Shown piece after piece: positions 39,044 to 49,229 of a stretch of DNA of 64,000 bases. Position numbers and translations under genes: made by a program. Under the pieces are notes generated by a model. That model did no database searches. It saw only the letters and a list, made by a program, of their open reading frames with translations, and was not told the origin of the DNA. Position 1 is the first letter of the stretch, and each line of letters opens with the position of its first letter. This stretch comes from Acinetobacter sp. ANC 3781 (lineage in GTDB: Bacteria > Pseudomonadota > Gammaproteobacteria > Pseudomonadales > Moraxellaceae), in contig NZ_SJOH01000010.1 of assembly GCF_004331285.1 (NCBI RefSeq), positions 1 to 64,000 on the forward strand. Direction: 5' to 3'.

Positions 39044-40042
39044 TTAATTCAAGAACATCTCGTGACTATACAGCACTTCACTGCCATTCCAGTAGATATA
39101 TCCCTTTTCAATCAACTCTTTAAGCAATAATCTGACATCCGATTTCGGAAACATTTGCTCCAGCAAATCACGTAAAGCATAAATATCTTTAGGTTTATCC
39201 GATTTTAATTCACGCAATTTACGCGCAACAATGACCTGCACCGGATCAATTTTAGAGAAGTTTTTAAATAAATCTTTTTGTGCCTGATGAATGGGATTTG
39301 ACTGCTTCGGCTCTTCATCTACAGGAAGTTCTGTTTGTAGTTGAGCAAAAATTGGGGAAATGTTGTCTGCTGTTTCTAAAGGCATTGCTTGCTCTAAATT
39401 AAGTTCCGCCCATTGTTTCAACAGTTTTTTACGGAAGTTAATTTGCTCATCATAACGTTTCACAATTTTTAGATTGATCAGTAAAGCAATCAGCTGCTGA
39501 GCCTGATCACTTTCAATTTGCAAAATATTACTGATCGAGTTTTTAAGTTTCTCAATCGAGTTAGGTTTACCCTTCATTTTACCCAAAACATCACAATATT
39601 TTTTGATCAATAACAACTCTGGTTTTTGCTTAATCGTTTCAACACTTGGAAGTTTATATTTTGAATTTAAAGAAGAGCTTTCTGGCTGAATTTGAATCCA
39701 GTGACAGTTCATGTCTGAGGATTGCATCATTTCAAGCAGAATTTCACTGCTTGGCATGGCAGAAATGACTTCAATCGTCGTTTCAGGGTCTAACAATGCA
39801 ATCAATTGTCCAACTACAACTGCATATTCAAATTCTTTTTGATCGATTTCTGCGGTTTCTAAAATCACCACTTGTCCACTACTGACCCAACTTGAAAACT
39901 CGGTTAAATCTTCAAGTGAGTATTCAAACTTTCCTTGGCAGTTAAATAAGTAAATTACAGCGTAGTGTTGAATAATCTTACGCAGCAATTGAGCGCTCGG
40001 CATATTATTTTCAAGATCAAGAAGAACGACTTTGTTGGACAT
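39044..40042 (-). CDS. PIN-like domain protein with C-terminal winged helix
   Basis: 332 residues from the ATG at 40042; a TTG at 40057 is a poorer start. The N-terminus (NKVVLLDLENNMPS then VVVGQLIALLDPETTIEVISA) resembles the PIN-like/NYN-type fold with acidic residues after hydrophobic strands. The C-terminal 60 residues (RDLLEQMFPKSDVRLLLKELIEKGYIYWNGSEVLYS) look like a winged helix. This suggests an RNA- or DNA-acting protein. The assignment is from motif shape, not a firm family match. Topoisomerase I is encoded downstream. Confidence 0.6.
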   Translation of the reverse strand: MSNKVVLLDLENNMPSAQLLRKIIQHYAVIYLFNCQGKFEYSLEDLTEFSSWVSSGQVVILETAEIDQKEFEYAVVVGQLIALLDPETTIEVISAMPSSEILLEMMQSSDMNCHWIQIQPESSSLNSKYKLPSVETIKQKPELLLIKKYCDVLGKMKGKPNSIEKLKNSISNILQIESDQAQQLIALLINLKIVKRYDEQINFRKKLLKQWAELNLEQAMPLETADNISPIFAQLQTELPVDEEPKQSNPIHQAQKDLFKNFSKIDPVQVIVARKLRELKSDKPKDIYALRDLLEQMFPKSDVRLLLKELIEKGYIYWNGSEVLYSHEMFLN

Positions 40043-40140
40043 AATCTCAATAGACAAGTAAGTAGACTTTGAGCCCGCATTAGAGCGAGCCTGAATAAAA
40101 AGGTCAAATCAATTCAGCAAAAAGACCAATAAATATTGAC

Positions 40141-40386
40141 TCAATAATGCGGTGGTCGATTGGTCATTGGATCAAAATTGGCAATTCCATCGGATAAATC
40201 GGAAGACTCAATGCGTTGATACAAAAACTGCATTTGTTTTTTCAAATCAGCTATTTCGGCATGTTGCAGAGACACCTGCTCATTTAATTGTTCAACTAAA
40301 TCATCTAAAAATGTAATTCGCACTTGCAAATCTTCTATGGGTGCGGAAAATGACGCCTGATCATTAAGATTTTTTTGTTTAGTCAT
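40141..40386 (-). CDS. slyX: SlyX-like coiled-coil protein
   Basis: 81 residues, mostly one coiled coil (EDLQVRITFLDDLVEQLNEQ, then HAEIADLKKQMQFLYQRI), and a C-terminal tail ending PPHY, as in SlyX. SlyX function is unknown. Divergent from uup, with only about 33 bp between start codons, so promoters overlap the coding sequence. Confidence 0.85.
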   Translation of the reverse strand: MTKQKNLNDQASFSAPIEDLQVRITFLDDLVEQLNEQVSLQHAEIADLKKQMQFLYQRIESSDLSDGIANFDPMTNRPPHY

Positions 40387-40419
40387 TTTAAGTCCTCATT
40401 TTGGATTTCAGGAAACAGT

Positions 40420-42327
40420 ATGGCCTATATTACGTTAAGGGATGTCCAACTCGCGTTTGGCGGACCTTCCCTGCTCGACGGCGCGAACTTCAATTTGGAA
40501 CGCGGTGAACGAGTGTGTTTGATTGGCCGTAACGGTGAAGGTAAGTCTACTTTACTTAAACTCATTGAGGGAAGTTTACTGCCGGATCGTGGTGAAGTTT
40601 CTATACAAAATGGCATCACCATTTCCATGCTGGCTCAAGATGTACCCATGGATTCCGGTAAAGTTGCTGATATTGTAGCTGATGGTGCAGGGGAAGCTGC
40701 TACAGTCCTCAGAGCTTATCATGAAGCCAGTGACGCATGTGTCTTGGGCGATATGGACGCCTGTGACCGCATGGGTGAACTCCAGCACAAACTTGATCAA
40801 GTAGATGGTTGGGCTTTAGAAACTAAAGTAAATTCTATTTTAAGCAAGATGGGGTTAGACCCAGATGCTGATTTAGCCGATTTATCGGGGGGTCGTAAAC
40901 GTCGTGTGCTATTGGCACGCGCATTGCTGACCCAACCGGATGTACTTTTACTTGACGAACCAACCAACCACTTGGACGTTGAAAGTATTGAATGGTTAGA
41001 AAAATTCCTCCTCGATCAGAATAATTTAACTTTATTATTTATTTCACATGACCGTTCATTTGTCGACAGCATTGCCACGCGTATTGTTGAACTTGATCGC
41101 GGTACTTTGCGCAGCTATGAAGGCAACTACACACGTTACCTTGACCTTAAAGCACAGCAAATGGAAGCGGAAGAAAAGCAAAATGCGTTGTTCGATAAAC
41201 GTTTAGCTGAAGAAGAAGTCTGGATTCGTCAAGGCATTAAAGCCCGCCGTACCCGTAACGAAGGTCGTGTTCGTGCGCTGAAAGATTTACGTGAAGAATC
41301 AAAAGCGCGTCGCTCGCAACAGGGCAAAGTCAGCATGGCAACGCAAGATGCCAATCGCTCTGGTAAGCTTGTCTTTGATATTGAACACTTAAGTGTTGCT
41401 TTCGGCAATCAGGAACTGATCATCAAAGATTTCTCTGCTTTGGTACTTCGGGGTGATCGTATTGGGTTGGTCGGTGATAACGGTGTCGGTAAAACCACCT
41501 TAATCAAAGCCATTTTGGGTGAGCTTGAGCATGGCGGCACAGTAAAAACCGGTACCCAGCTTGAAGTCGCTTATTTCGATCAATTGCGTAATGCACTTGA
41601 TCTGGAGAAATCGGTTAAAGACAACGTGTCTGAAGGTTCGGACTTTGTTGATGTTAACGGCGGTCGTCGTCATATCTACAGTTATCTTCAGGATTTCCTG
41701 TTCTCTCCTGAACGTGCTCGTACGCCAGTCAAAGCATTGTCGGGTGGTGAACGTAACCGGATTCTGCTGGCAAAACTACTCCTTAAACCATCGAATTTAA
41801 TTGTTATGGATGAGCCAACCAATGACTTGGATATGGTGACCCTAGAGCTATTAGAAGAAATGTTGGGAGGATATACCGGTACATTACTTTTAATTTCGCA
41901 TGACCGTGCATTTATGGACAATGTCGTAACATCAACATGGGTATTTGATGGTAAAGGTCATATCGACGAATACATCGGCGGTTATCAGGATTATCTGGAA
42001 CAACGTCCTGATCAAACTGCTGTAGATCAAAAAAGTGATGTGAAAAAAGCCTTGGCAAAAGCCGAAGCAGCGGCTGCCGCAGCAGCACCTAAAAAAGTAA
42101 AACTCAGCTATAAAGACCAGCGTGCTTTAGAGCAGTTACCCGCTGAAATGGAAGCACTTGAGAAAGAACAAGCCCACATCAATGCACAACTTGCCGATGG
42201 TTCTTTATTTACTTCAGATGCTGATCAAGCGATGAAACTTTCTAATCGCCTGACGGAAATTGACGAGCAATTGCTTGAAAAATTAGAACGTTGGGAAGAA
42301 TTAGACAATCTTAGTAAAGGCGAGTAA
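40420..42327 (+). CDS. uup: ABC-F ATPase Uup
   Basis: 635-residue cytosolic ABC-F protein with two ATPase domains, acting in ribosome function and in limiting precise excision of transposons in E. coli. The start at 40420 (MAYITLRDVQL) has AGGAAACAGT before it. Walker A sites GRNGEGKST and GDNGVGKTT, signatures LSGGRKRRV and LSGGERNRI, Walker B sites VLLLDEPTNHLD and IVMDEPTNDLD, and a C-terminal coiled-coil domain with an Ala/Lys-rich linker typical of Uup. No transmembrane domain. Confidence 0.94.
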   Translation: MAYITLRDVQLAFGGPSLLDGANFNLERGERVCLIGRNGEGKSTLLKLIEGSLLPDRGEVSIQNGITISMLAQDVPMDSGKVADIVADGAGEAATVLRAYHEASDACVLGDMDACDRMGELQHKLDQVDGWALETKVNSILSKMGLDPDADLADLSGGRKRRVLLARALLTQPDVLLLDEPTNHLDVESIEWLEKFLLDQNNLTLLFISHDRSFVDSIATRIVELDRGTLRSYEGNYTRYLDLKAQQMEAEEKQNALFDKRLAEEEVWIRQGIKARRTRNEGRVRALKDLREESKARRSQQGKVSMATQDANRSGKLVFDIEHLSVAFGNQELIIKDFSALVLRGDRIGLVGDNGVGKTTLIKAILGELEHGGTVKTGTQLEVAYFDQLRNALDLEKSVKDNVSEGSDFVDVNGGRRHIYSYLQDFLFSPERARTPVKALSGGERNRILLAKLLLKPSNLIVMDEPTNDLDMVTLELLEEMLGGYTGTLLLISHDRAFMDNVVTSTWVFDGKGHIDEYIGGYQDYLEQRPDQTAVDQKSDVKKALAKAEAAAAAAAPKKVKLSYKDQRALEQLPAEMEALEKEQAHINAQLADGSLFTSDADQAMKLSNRLTEIDEQLLEKLERWEELDNLSKGE

Positions 42328-42341
42328 TTTAGCCGCGTTAT

Positions 42342-42378
42342 AAAAGCACCTGTAAAGTATTTTGCAGGTGCTTTTTTA
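42342..42378 (+). terminator. Terminator after uup
   Basis: GCACCTG (42346-42352) pairs with CAGGTGC (42365-42371), followed by TTTTTT. Confidence 0.88.
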
Positions 42379-42433
42379 TTTAAAAAATAACTTCATGTTA
42401 AACTGCAGATAATTTTTGGTATAAACAGTCATT

Positions 42434-43369
42434 ATGAGTAAAAAGCCAGACTACAAACCGGGCGAGTTTCAATGGTCTTTCCTGCTGCCTCAATACTGGG
42501 GCATTTGGATTGGAATCATCTTTTTAATGATTCTGGCAATTTTACCGTGGGCCATTCAACACCGTTTAGCCACCTTTATTGGCAATCTAGCGTTCAACAA
42601 ACTAAAATCTCGCCGTAAAACTACAGTACGTAATCTGGAAGTCTGTTTTCCTGAATGGACAGCCGAACAAGTTCAGGAAAATACCCGACAAGTTTTTGTC
42701 GACCAAATGATTGGGATTTTTGAAACCTTAAATGCCTGGTATTGTCCACAATGGTTTAAAGGGCGTGTCACTATTGAAGGCTTAGAACATCTGCAAAAAG
42801 CACAAGCCGAGGGCAAAGGAGTTTTATTGCTAGGCACACATTCAACATTATTGGATGCCGGTGGTTATTTATGTGCCCAGTATTTTGAGCCAGATGTGGT
42901 CTACCGCCCGCAGAATAATCCATTGCTGGATATGCTGATCTACCGCTGCCGAGCCACTATTTACACCCACCAAATTGATCATGATGATATGCGTGGTTTA
43001 ATTCGTCATTTAAAAAATGGGCGTGCCATTTGGTACAGTCCCGACCAAGATTACGGTCTAAAACAAGGCGTGATGGCACCCTTTTTTGGTACACCTGCTG
43101 CAACGATGACCGCACATCGTCGTTTGATTAAAATGACCAAAGCTGCTGCAATTCCACTGTATTTTTATCGGGCTGGTGATATTGCCAATCCACAATATAA
43201 AGTACTGATTGAAGCTGCCGTAGAAAATCTGCCGAGCGAAGATGAAGTTGATGATGCGACGCGTGTTAATAAGATTATTGAAAATCAGCTACGTATCGCA
43301 CCCACTCAATATATGTGGTTTCACCGCCGCTTTAAAACTCGCCCTGAAGGCTATGACGAGATTTATTAA
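42434..43369 (+). CDS. lpxL: LpxL/LpxM-family lipid A acyltransferase
   Basis: 311 residues with one N-terminal membrane helix (about 25-45) and the catalytic HX4D motif His136-Asp141 in GTHSTLLDAGG. VYRPQNNPLLDMLIYRCR and WYSPDQDYG further support the LPLAT/LpxL-M family. It adds a secondary acyl chain to lipid A on the inner membrane. Its neighbour encodes an LPS-core-type glycosyltransferase, a combination met in Acinetobacter. Whether it is the LpxL or LpxM paralogue cannot be decided from sequence alone. Confidence 0.85.
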   Translation: MSKKPDYKPGEFQWSFLLPQYWGIWIGIIFLMILAILPWAIQHRLATFIGNLAFNKLKSRRKTTVRNLEVCFPEWTAEQVQENTRQVFVDQMIGIFETLNAWYCPQWFKGRVTIEGLEHLQKAQAEGKGVLLLGTHSTLLDAGGYLCAQYFEPDVVYRPQNNPLLDMLIYRCRATIYTHQIDHDDMRGLIRHLKNGRAIWYSPDQDYGLKQGVMAPFFGTPAATMTAHRRLIKMTKAAAIPLYFYRAGDIANPQYKVLIEAAVENLPSEDEVDDATRVNKIIENQLRIAPTQYMWFHRRFKTRPEGYDEIY

Positions 43370-43407
43370 TCAATTCCCCCACCTTTAAAATAATGAAGAT
43401 AATACCG

Positions 43408-44508
43408 ATGAAAATTATGCAGCTTCTTCCTGAATTGAACAGTGGTGGTGTTGAACGTGGCACACTAGAAATTGCACGTGCGCTTATTGCAGATGGTCAC
43501 GAATCTTTGGTGGTTTCAAATGGTGGACGTTTGGTCGCACAACTTGAAGCAGAAGGTTCACAGCATCTCAGTTTAGCCATTCATAAAAAATCATTATCCA
43601 GTCTTTGGCAAATACGCCCTTTGCGTAAACTGATTGAGCAACATCAACCAGACATCGTACATGTTCGTTCACGTGTCCCTGCATGGCTAACTCATTTTGC
43701 ATTAAAAGGCATCCCGGCAGATAAACGCCCACATCTCATTTCAACGGTACATGGTTTTTATTCAACCAATCGTTATAGTGCCATTATGACGCAAGCTGAA
43801 AAAGTCATTGCTGTCTCGGACAGCGTGGTGCAATACATTACCGAGCATTATAAAAACTGTCCGCCTGAAAATATTGTGCGCATTTATCGCGGTATTTCAC
43901 CGCAAGAGTTTCCTCACGGCTATCAACCTTCTGCACAATGGATTAATCAAACCTTTAAAGATTTCCCTCAACTGGAAAATAAGTTTTTAGTTTGTCTTCC
44001 TGGACGGATTACTCGCTTAAAAGGTCATGAAACCTTGATTGATTTGATGGGCAAGCTCGTGCAGCAGTACCCTCATGTACATGCTGTAGTGGTGGGTGGC
44101 GCAGATGCGAAAAAACAGGCTTATTTGGAAGAATTAGAAAACAGCATTCAAGCCCAGGATCTAAGAGAAAAAATCACTTTTGTTGGACATCGTTCTGACA
44201 TTCGAGAGTGGCTAGCATTCAGCGATGTGGTGCTTTCGCTGTCCAATCAGGCCGAAACATTTGGCCGTACGGCATTAGAAGCATTATCGGTGGGAACACC
44301 CGTAATTGGCTGGAATCGTGGCGGTGTCGCAGAGATTTTATCGAAGATTTATCCGCAAGGTTTAATTGATGTTGATGATCAATCTGCACTATTAAATGCA
44401 GTCAAGCAACATATTGATCAGCCTCAAGCAGTAAAACCTGTTGAAATGTTTAGTCTAAAAGAGATGTGTGATCAAACCATTGCTTTGTATAAACAGGTTT
44501 TGAAATAA
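43408..44508 (+). CDS. lpsB: GT4 glycosyltransferase, LPS core type (LpsB-like)
   Basis: About 366 residues of the GT-B, GT4 type. MKIMQLLPELNSGGVERGTLEIARAL is the N-terminal acceptor domain with the glycine-rich loop, and CLPGRITRLKGHETL followed by SLSNQAETFGRTALEALSVGTPVIGW is the donor sugar domain with the EX7E-like motif. The start at 43408 is chosen by family length; 43393 is also in frame. The cytoplasmic enzyme adds a sugar to LPS core. The lpsB name follows Acinetobacter usage and rests on the pairing with an LpxL-family gene. Confidence 0.7.
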   Translation: MKIMQLLPELNSGGVERGTLEIARALIADGHESLVVSNGGRLVAQLEAEGSQHLSLAIHKKSLSSLWQIRPLRKLIEQHQPDIVHVRSRVPAWLTHFALKGIPADKRPHLISTVHGFYSTNRYSAIMTQAEKVIAVSDSVVQYITEHYKNCPPENIVRIYRGISPQEFPHGYQPSAQWINQTFKDFPQLENKFLVCLPGRITRLKGHETLIDLMGKLVQQYPHVHAVVVGGADAKKQAYLEELENSIQAQDLREKITFVGHRSDIREWLAFSDVVLSLSNQAETFGRTALEALSVGTPVIGWNRGGVAEILSKIYPQGLIDVDDQSALLNAVKQHIDQPQAVKPVEMFSLKEMCDQTIALYKQVLK

Positions 44509-45179
44509 ACCCAAGTTTCTTTCTCCCAGCTGCTTTTAATCTCTTTGTTAAAGATAAAAGGAAAATTGGGAGATACCAATAAATGCGGAAATACACCACT
44601 CGATGTCCATCAGAGATTATATTTCCCAGACGAATAAGTACTCCATCTCGTCTGGCTGTAACCAGACTATACGAATGATGTAATGCTGCCATCAGCTGAA
44701 CTGACTTTTGCGCTCATGACCAATGATTTACTGGATAAATTTTTAAGACTTCTGCTTCAGCAACCTGATCATGTGTGGATATTTTAAAAGTCATAGCACA
44801 GTTATAGAGATGTACAGCATCACATGTTAAATCAGTAAAGTTAAAGATATATTTTAAATGCTTGGAATTGGGATAAATCCGTAGCTGAATTTCCATTTTT
44901 AAGACCCGCTATAAAAGTAGAACCCGAGTTCTGCATCCTGCAAAACTCGGGTATATAAGGTTGTGCTTTCCAAATCATATTTTTATTATAGTGTTGCTAT
45001 CCATTGCTGCATCATATCCATGATGACTCACTATCAGCCTATACCGTCTTCCATAATGGGATTTTCCATTCCCAGCTCCTTGGCTGATGAGTCTAGATTA
45101 AGTGGAAATGGAAAAAAGAACTATTCGCAATTAACCTCTATCCTTGTAAGCCATTTCGTACACTTTTCCTCTAATTGTC
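44509..45179. other. Intergenic region with hairpin, few genes
   Basis: About 670 bp. A strong hairpin ACCCGAGTT (44922-44930) with AACTCGGGT (44944-44952) is present without a clear T-run. A 60-codon minus-strand frame (44714-44896, MEIQLRIYPNSKHLKYIFNF...) has no ribosome site and no recognised family. Low confidence that anything here is expressed. Confidence 0.45.
44714..44896 (-). CDS. Possible small hypothetical protein (60 aa)
   Basis: 60 residues from an ATG; contains IYPNSKHLKYIFNFTDLTCD and ends IYPVNHWS. No signal peptide or known domain, and no Shine-Dalgarno site upstream. It may be a real small gene, a remnant, or chance. Listed because the frame is long for the AT-rich gap. 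Confidence 0.25.
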   Translation of the reverse strand: MEIQLRIYPNSKHLKYIFNFTDLTCDAVHLYNCAMTFKISTHDQVAEAEVLKIYPVNHWS

Positions 45180-46313
45180 TTAAGGTACTTTCGCACCATT
45201 TTTATAGTCCTGTGCAATTTCATCAGTGACTAATTTTTCTTCTTTTTCTGCTTTTTGAATACCTTCCTGAATCGCCTCTTGAGCTTCTTGTTCATCGGCA
45301 TCAGTTTGTTCCAGCTCGTCCTGAACCTGTTCGAAAACACGACCAGTTTGTAGCACCACATATACCGGAAAATGATCAGAACCGATATGCGGCAATCGTT
45401 CCATATGAACCAGAGCAAAATCGGTACTATGAAATATATGATCCAGTGACCAGCGTAACAACGGATAATCTGCATGGAAGGTATTGATATAATGCCGCCC
45501 TACACGTGGGTCAAGCAGTCCACTAATCCGCTGAAATAAGCGTGTGGTTCTTGACCAAGCCACGTCATTCAAATCCCCCATCACAATACAGCTTTCATCC
45601 AAATCTTTAATTTGATCACCCACCAATAAAAGCTCCGCATCACGCAGGGTGGAATCTTTGGCTTCAGTTGGGCTTGGCGGTTTAGGGTGCAAGCAATAGA
45701 GTTGTACAGGTTGGCCTGAGCGTAAAATTATAGTGGTATGAATGGAAGGAATCTCATCACTTAAAATGAATTTCACTTCGGTATCTTTCAACTCAAGACG
45801 ACTATACAGATGCATGCCATATAAATTATCCAACGGTACCGGCACACGGTATGGATAATCTTTTTCAATCACTGAAAGCGCATTTTGCCAGATCTGATCC
45901 GATTCTAATGTCAATATCACATCAGGTTGATGTTTTTGAATCTGCTCTATCAACAAATGATATTTATGATTTGGAGTCAATACATTACAAACAATCAAAG
46001 AGATCTGCTTATCGGGGATGAGCTGATTCTTATGGACTTTTTTGACCTGTTTTTTCCAAATAAAAGTATAAGGCAGTACCATTTTCAGTTGATATGCGAG
46101 TGCCGCAATCAAGGCAATAAAGATAATTTCACGCCATAGATCCCACGGCTGATCCCAGACCACCAATAAGACAAAAGCGATCAGTCCCAAAACCAAAATT
46201 TGCAAGCGTGGAAAATCCGCCCCTCGAATCCACCATTCATCACGCGGGATCAGCGACCAGAAAGTCAGCCAAACCACAATGACTGCGATTATTTCCACCC
46301 AAACCATAGCCAT
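45180..46313 (-). CDS. Endonuclease/exonuclease/phosphatase-family protein, membrane-bound
   Basis: 377 residues. Two or three membrane helices in the first 90 residues, then an EEP-fold catalytic domain: SLIVCNVLTPN, DVILTLESD (metal-binding Glu), GDLNDVAWSRTT, LDHIFHS and a terminal GSDHFPVYVVL, all hallmarks of the EEP family. The C-terminus is acidic. It likely hydrolyses phosphodiester bonds in or beside the membrane, but the substrate (DNA, lipid or sugar phosphate) is unknown. Monocistronic as far as seen. Confidence 0.85.
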   Translation of the reverse strand: MAMVWVEIIAVIVVWLTFWSLIPRDEWWIRGADFPRLQILVLGLIAFVLLVVWDQPWDLWREIIFIALIAALAYQLKMVLPYTFIWKKQVKKVHKNQLIPDKQISLIVCNVLTPNHKYHLLIEQIQKHQPDVILTLESDQIWQNALSVIEKDYPYRVPVPLDNLYGMHLYSRLELKDTEVKFILSDEIPSIHTTIILRSGQPVQLYCLHPKPPSPTEAKDSTLRDAELLLVGDQIKDLDESCIVMGDLNDVAWSRTTRLFQRISGLLDPRVGRHYINTFHADYPLLRWSLDHIFHSTDFALVHMERLPHIGSDHFPVYVVLQTGRVFEQVQDELEQTDADEQEAQEAIQEGIQKAEKEEKLVTDEIAQDYKNGAKVP

Positions 46314-46496
46314 TTACTCTTGTGTATGTTTTTAATTTATTTAGATTTAAAAAAGTTTATCAATTTTGTATGTAACATAAACAAGATATTCTCCTCAATA
46401 ATATTGATGTTTTGATTATGTAGCACTTGCAGTTGTGGTCTCTTTTGATACACTCAAGCCCCCTTTTTATTTTTTTACGCACCGAGGCAAAATGAC

Positions 46497-47615
46497 ATGA
46501 AAGTAGGTCTGGTCGGTTGGCGCGGGATGGTTGGTTCTGTCCTCATGCAACGTATGGTTGAAGAGAATGATTTTGCTCACTTTGAGCCATTCTATTTTTC
46601 TACCAGTAATGCCGGTGGTGAAGCCCCTGCGTTTGGTGGTAAGACTGCCCCAGCACTTATGGATGCATCAGACATTAACAGTCTGAAGCAAATGGATGTC
46701 ATTATTACCTGCCAAGGTGGTGATTATACTTCGGACGTTTTCCCTAAATTAAAAGCAGAAAACTGGAACGGTTACTGGATTGATGCAGCATCTACCCTGC
46801 GTATGGATGATGAAGCGATCATTGTACTTGATCCAGTAAACATGAACGTGATTAAAGATGGCTTAGTTAATGGGACTAAAACATTTGTGGGCGGTAACTG
46901 TACCGTTTCCTTGATGTTGATGAGCATGGGCGCACTTTACCAAAACAATTTGGTTGAGTGGATGACTGCAATGACGTATCAGGCAGCATCTGGTGCAGGG
47001 GCGCAAAATATGCGTGAACTGATCACCGGTATGGGTTATTTATATAACAATACCAAAGAATTGCTAGATGATCCCCGTTCCCCAATTCTAGATATCGACT
47101 CTAAAATTGCGGACTTGCAACGTGGTGAAGGCTTCCCTGCTGCCAACTTTGGTGTGCCTTTAGCTGGTTCTTTGATTCCATATATCGACAAACAACTTGA
47201 TAATGGTCAGTCTAAAGAAGAGTGGAAAGCGCAAGTTGAAACCAACAAAATCTTGGGCAATCAACAAATTGTTCCGATTGATGGTCACTGTGTGCGTATT
47301 GGTGCAATGCGTTGTCACTCTCAAGCCTTAACTTTGAAGCTTAAGAAAGACGTACCACTTGATGAAATTGAAGATATGATTCGTCAATCTAACCCATGGG
47401 CGAAAGTGGTGCCAAATACCCGTGAAGCGTCAATGACTGACCTGACTCCTGTCGCGGTAACAGGTACCTTAACTGTTCCTGTAGGTCGTTTGCGTAAATT
47501 GAATATGGGTAAAGAATACCTCGGTGCCTTTACTGTAGGTGACCAATTACTTTGGGGTGCTGCAGAACCTTTACGCCGTATGCTTCGCATCCTTATTGAA
47601 TATAAAAATTCTTAA
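46497..47615 (+). CDS. asd: Aspartate-semialdehyde dehydrogenase
   Basis: Reduces aspartyl phosphate to aspartate semialdehyde, the branch point to lysine, diaminopimelate, threonine and methionine. 372 residues, the E. coli-like form. Rossmann start [14 protein letters not shown], catalytic Cys135 in GGNCTVSLM, and the C-terminal [15 protein letters not shown] segment. RBS GAGG about 9 bases before the ATG. It carries its own terminator. Confidence 0.97.
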   Translation: MKVGLVGWRGMVGSVLMQRMVEENDFAHFEPFYFSTSNAGGEAPAFGGKTAPALMDASDINSLKQMDVIITCQGGDYTSDVFPKLKAENWNGYWIDAASTLRMDDEAIIVLDPVNMNVIKDGLVNGTKTFVGGNCTVSLMLMSMGALYQNNLVEWMTAMTYQAASGAGAQNMRELITGMGYLYNNTKELLDDPRSPILDIDSKIADLQRGEGFPAANFGVPLAGSLIPYIDKQLDNGQSKEEWKAQVETNKILGNQQIVPIDGHCVRIGAMRCHSQALTLKLKKDVPLDEIEDMIRQSNPWAKVVPNTREASMTDLTPVAVTGTLTVPVGRLRKLNMGKEYLGAFTVGDQLLWGAAEPLRRMLRILIEYKNS

Positions 47616-47634
47616 TTTTTTAAGTCAAGAAAAC

Positions 47635-47666
47635 AAAAAGCCGGTCACAATTGACCGGCTTTTTTA
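47635..47666 (+). terminator. Terminator after asd
   Basis: AAAGCCGGTCA pairs with TGACCGGCTTT around CAAT, followed by further T residues. Confidence 0.92.
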
Positions 47667-47757
47667 TGTATCCTTTATGTTAGTATTTTACAATTATTCA
47701 ACATCTCGTTAATCTACAACTTTCGCAATGCGATATAAGACCGAGCTAAAAATTAAG

Positions 47758-49206
47758 ATGACTGCATATAACAAATTAAAGATTGCCATTTTAGCTATTA
47801 TTGCTTCACAGAATATTCATGCGATTACTATTGATCCTATCCAAATTCAATCTGCACCGGGCGAATTACTCTATGCAGAAATGAATTTCCGCCAGGCGGA
47901 TGCTAATGCGCAAATACAGGCCAGCTTAGCCAGTGCATCAGATATCACCACTTTAGGCGTAGTCCATCAACCACCTGGCCATCTTAATTTTTTTACCCGT
48001 CGTGATAGCTCTGGTAATGGCGTGATTACTGTTACCTCTTCCCGTCCACTGACTGAAGCAGAACTGAATATTATTATTAAAATTCAAGAAGGCAATACGA
48101 CGCATCTAAAACATATTAAAACACCGCTACCACGTGGTAACACAAATACTCAGGCCCGTATTCCAAACAATGAAAAACCTTTAACGCCTATCACGATTGT
48201 TAGTGAAAAAGATATTGCCTTGCACTTGCCTGAAAGCACTCAATATCAGGTTGCAAAAGCACCAGCCGCTTATCAATCCTTTGAAGCTCCGTTAATGGTA
48301 AAAAAAGCAGCGCCACCGCGCTTAAATACCATGAATCCCGCACCTGTGGTCATTTCAGCAATGAGTATGCCAGCAGCTCAACCGAATAAAACTGCTTTAG
48401 CCGAAATAAAAATACCAGAACCAATCACAATAAAAAATGAGATTAAAGATACTGCGTTTGCGTCTAACAAAACGGCATCCAATGCAATTTTTTCTGCAGA
48501 CCCCTTAGTGAAAAAATATGCAGCCTCCCCCACTCAAAAAATAGCCGAAAATAAACTAGCGAATAAACCTGCAGAACAAGCGACTGCAAAAACCAAACCG
48601 GAAGCACCTAAACCTACTCCTAAACCACCCAAACAACAAAATGAAAGTGTAGCTACTGCACCAACCACTAAACATGTGGTGCAATCTAATGAATCTCTTT
48701 GGGCAATCGCTACACGTGTGGCAACTGAGCAAAATCGCCCGGTCGGTGAGGTCATGAAACAGATTAAAGCGAATAATGAACATGCTTTTATTCAAGGTGA
48801 TATGAATCGTTTACGGCGCGGCGCGGCACTGAATTTAAACACCACCAATAGTCAAAAAGAAGATAAGAAAGTCAGCGTTGCAAACTTGGCAAATACACCG
48901 TCCAACCAATCGGGTAAAGCCAAATATCGCCTAAATCAAGCAGAGATGAGTCTGGTTGCAGAGAAAGAACAAGATTCAGCCAGCGGTTCTGCTAAAAAGA
49001 ACACAGAAAAAAATCAAACATCGAACGAGTTATCATTAAAAGTTATGACATCGCGTGAAAAAACCGTTAAATTACAGAGAAACGTAACACAGTTAGAATT
49101 TGCATTACGTCATAAGGATCACAGAATTCAACTATTAAATACTCGTCTTGCCCAATTGCAACAACAATTGGAAGCACAACAAGTAGAGAAAAAGCCAACA
49201 CACTAA
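47758..49206 (+). CDS. FimV N-terminal-like periplasmic protein with LysM
   Basis: Reads from ATG 47758 (482 aa; ATG 47728 gives 492). Signal peptide, then a FimV-type N-terminal domain (SAPGELLYAEMNFRQADANAQI, VTSSRPLTEAELNIIIKIQEG), a long Ala/Pro/Thr-rich linker, a LysM-type peptidoglycan-binding domain around residues 304-357 (NESLWAIATRVATEQNRPVG) and a C-terminal coiled coil. FimV-type proteins organise polar type IV pilus and twitching machinery. Unlike usual FimV it ends before any membrane or TPR part, which the next gene supplies. Confidence 0.75.
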   Translation: MTAYNKLKIAILAIIASQNIHAITIDPIQIQSAPGELLYAEMNFRQADANAQIQASLASASDITTLGVVHQPPGHLNFFTRRDSSGNGVITVTSSRPLTEAELNIIIKIQEGNTTHLKHIKTPLPRGNTNTQARIPNNEKPLTPITIVSEKDIALHLPESTQYQVAKAPAAYQSFEAPLMVKKAAPPRLNTMNPAPVVISAMSMPAAQPNKTALAEIKIPEPITIKNEIKDTAFASNKTASNAIFSADPLVKKYAASPTQKIAENKLANKPAEQATAKTKPEAPKPTPKPPKQQNESVATAPTTKHVVQSNESLWAIATRVATEQNRPVGEVMKQIKANNEHAFIQGDMNRLRRGAALNLNTTNSQKEDKKVSVANLANTPSNQSGKAKYRLNQAEMSLVAEKEQDSASGSAKKNTEKNQTSNELSLKVMTSREKTVKLQRNVTQLEFALRHKDHRIQLLNTRLAQLQQQLEAQQVEKKPTH

Positions 49207-49229
49207 GGTGTTATACAATTTGATTTTTT

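Noticed and set aside
44963..45229. 88-codon plus-strand frame before the EEP gene
   Set aside because: No ribosome site and no protein resemblance; it overlaps the end of a convincing gene on the other strand.
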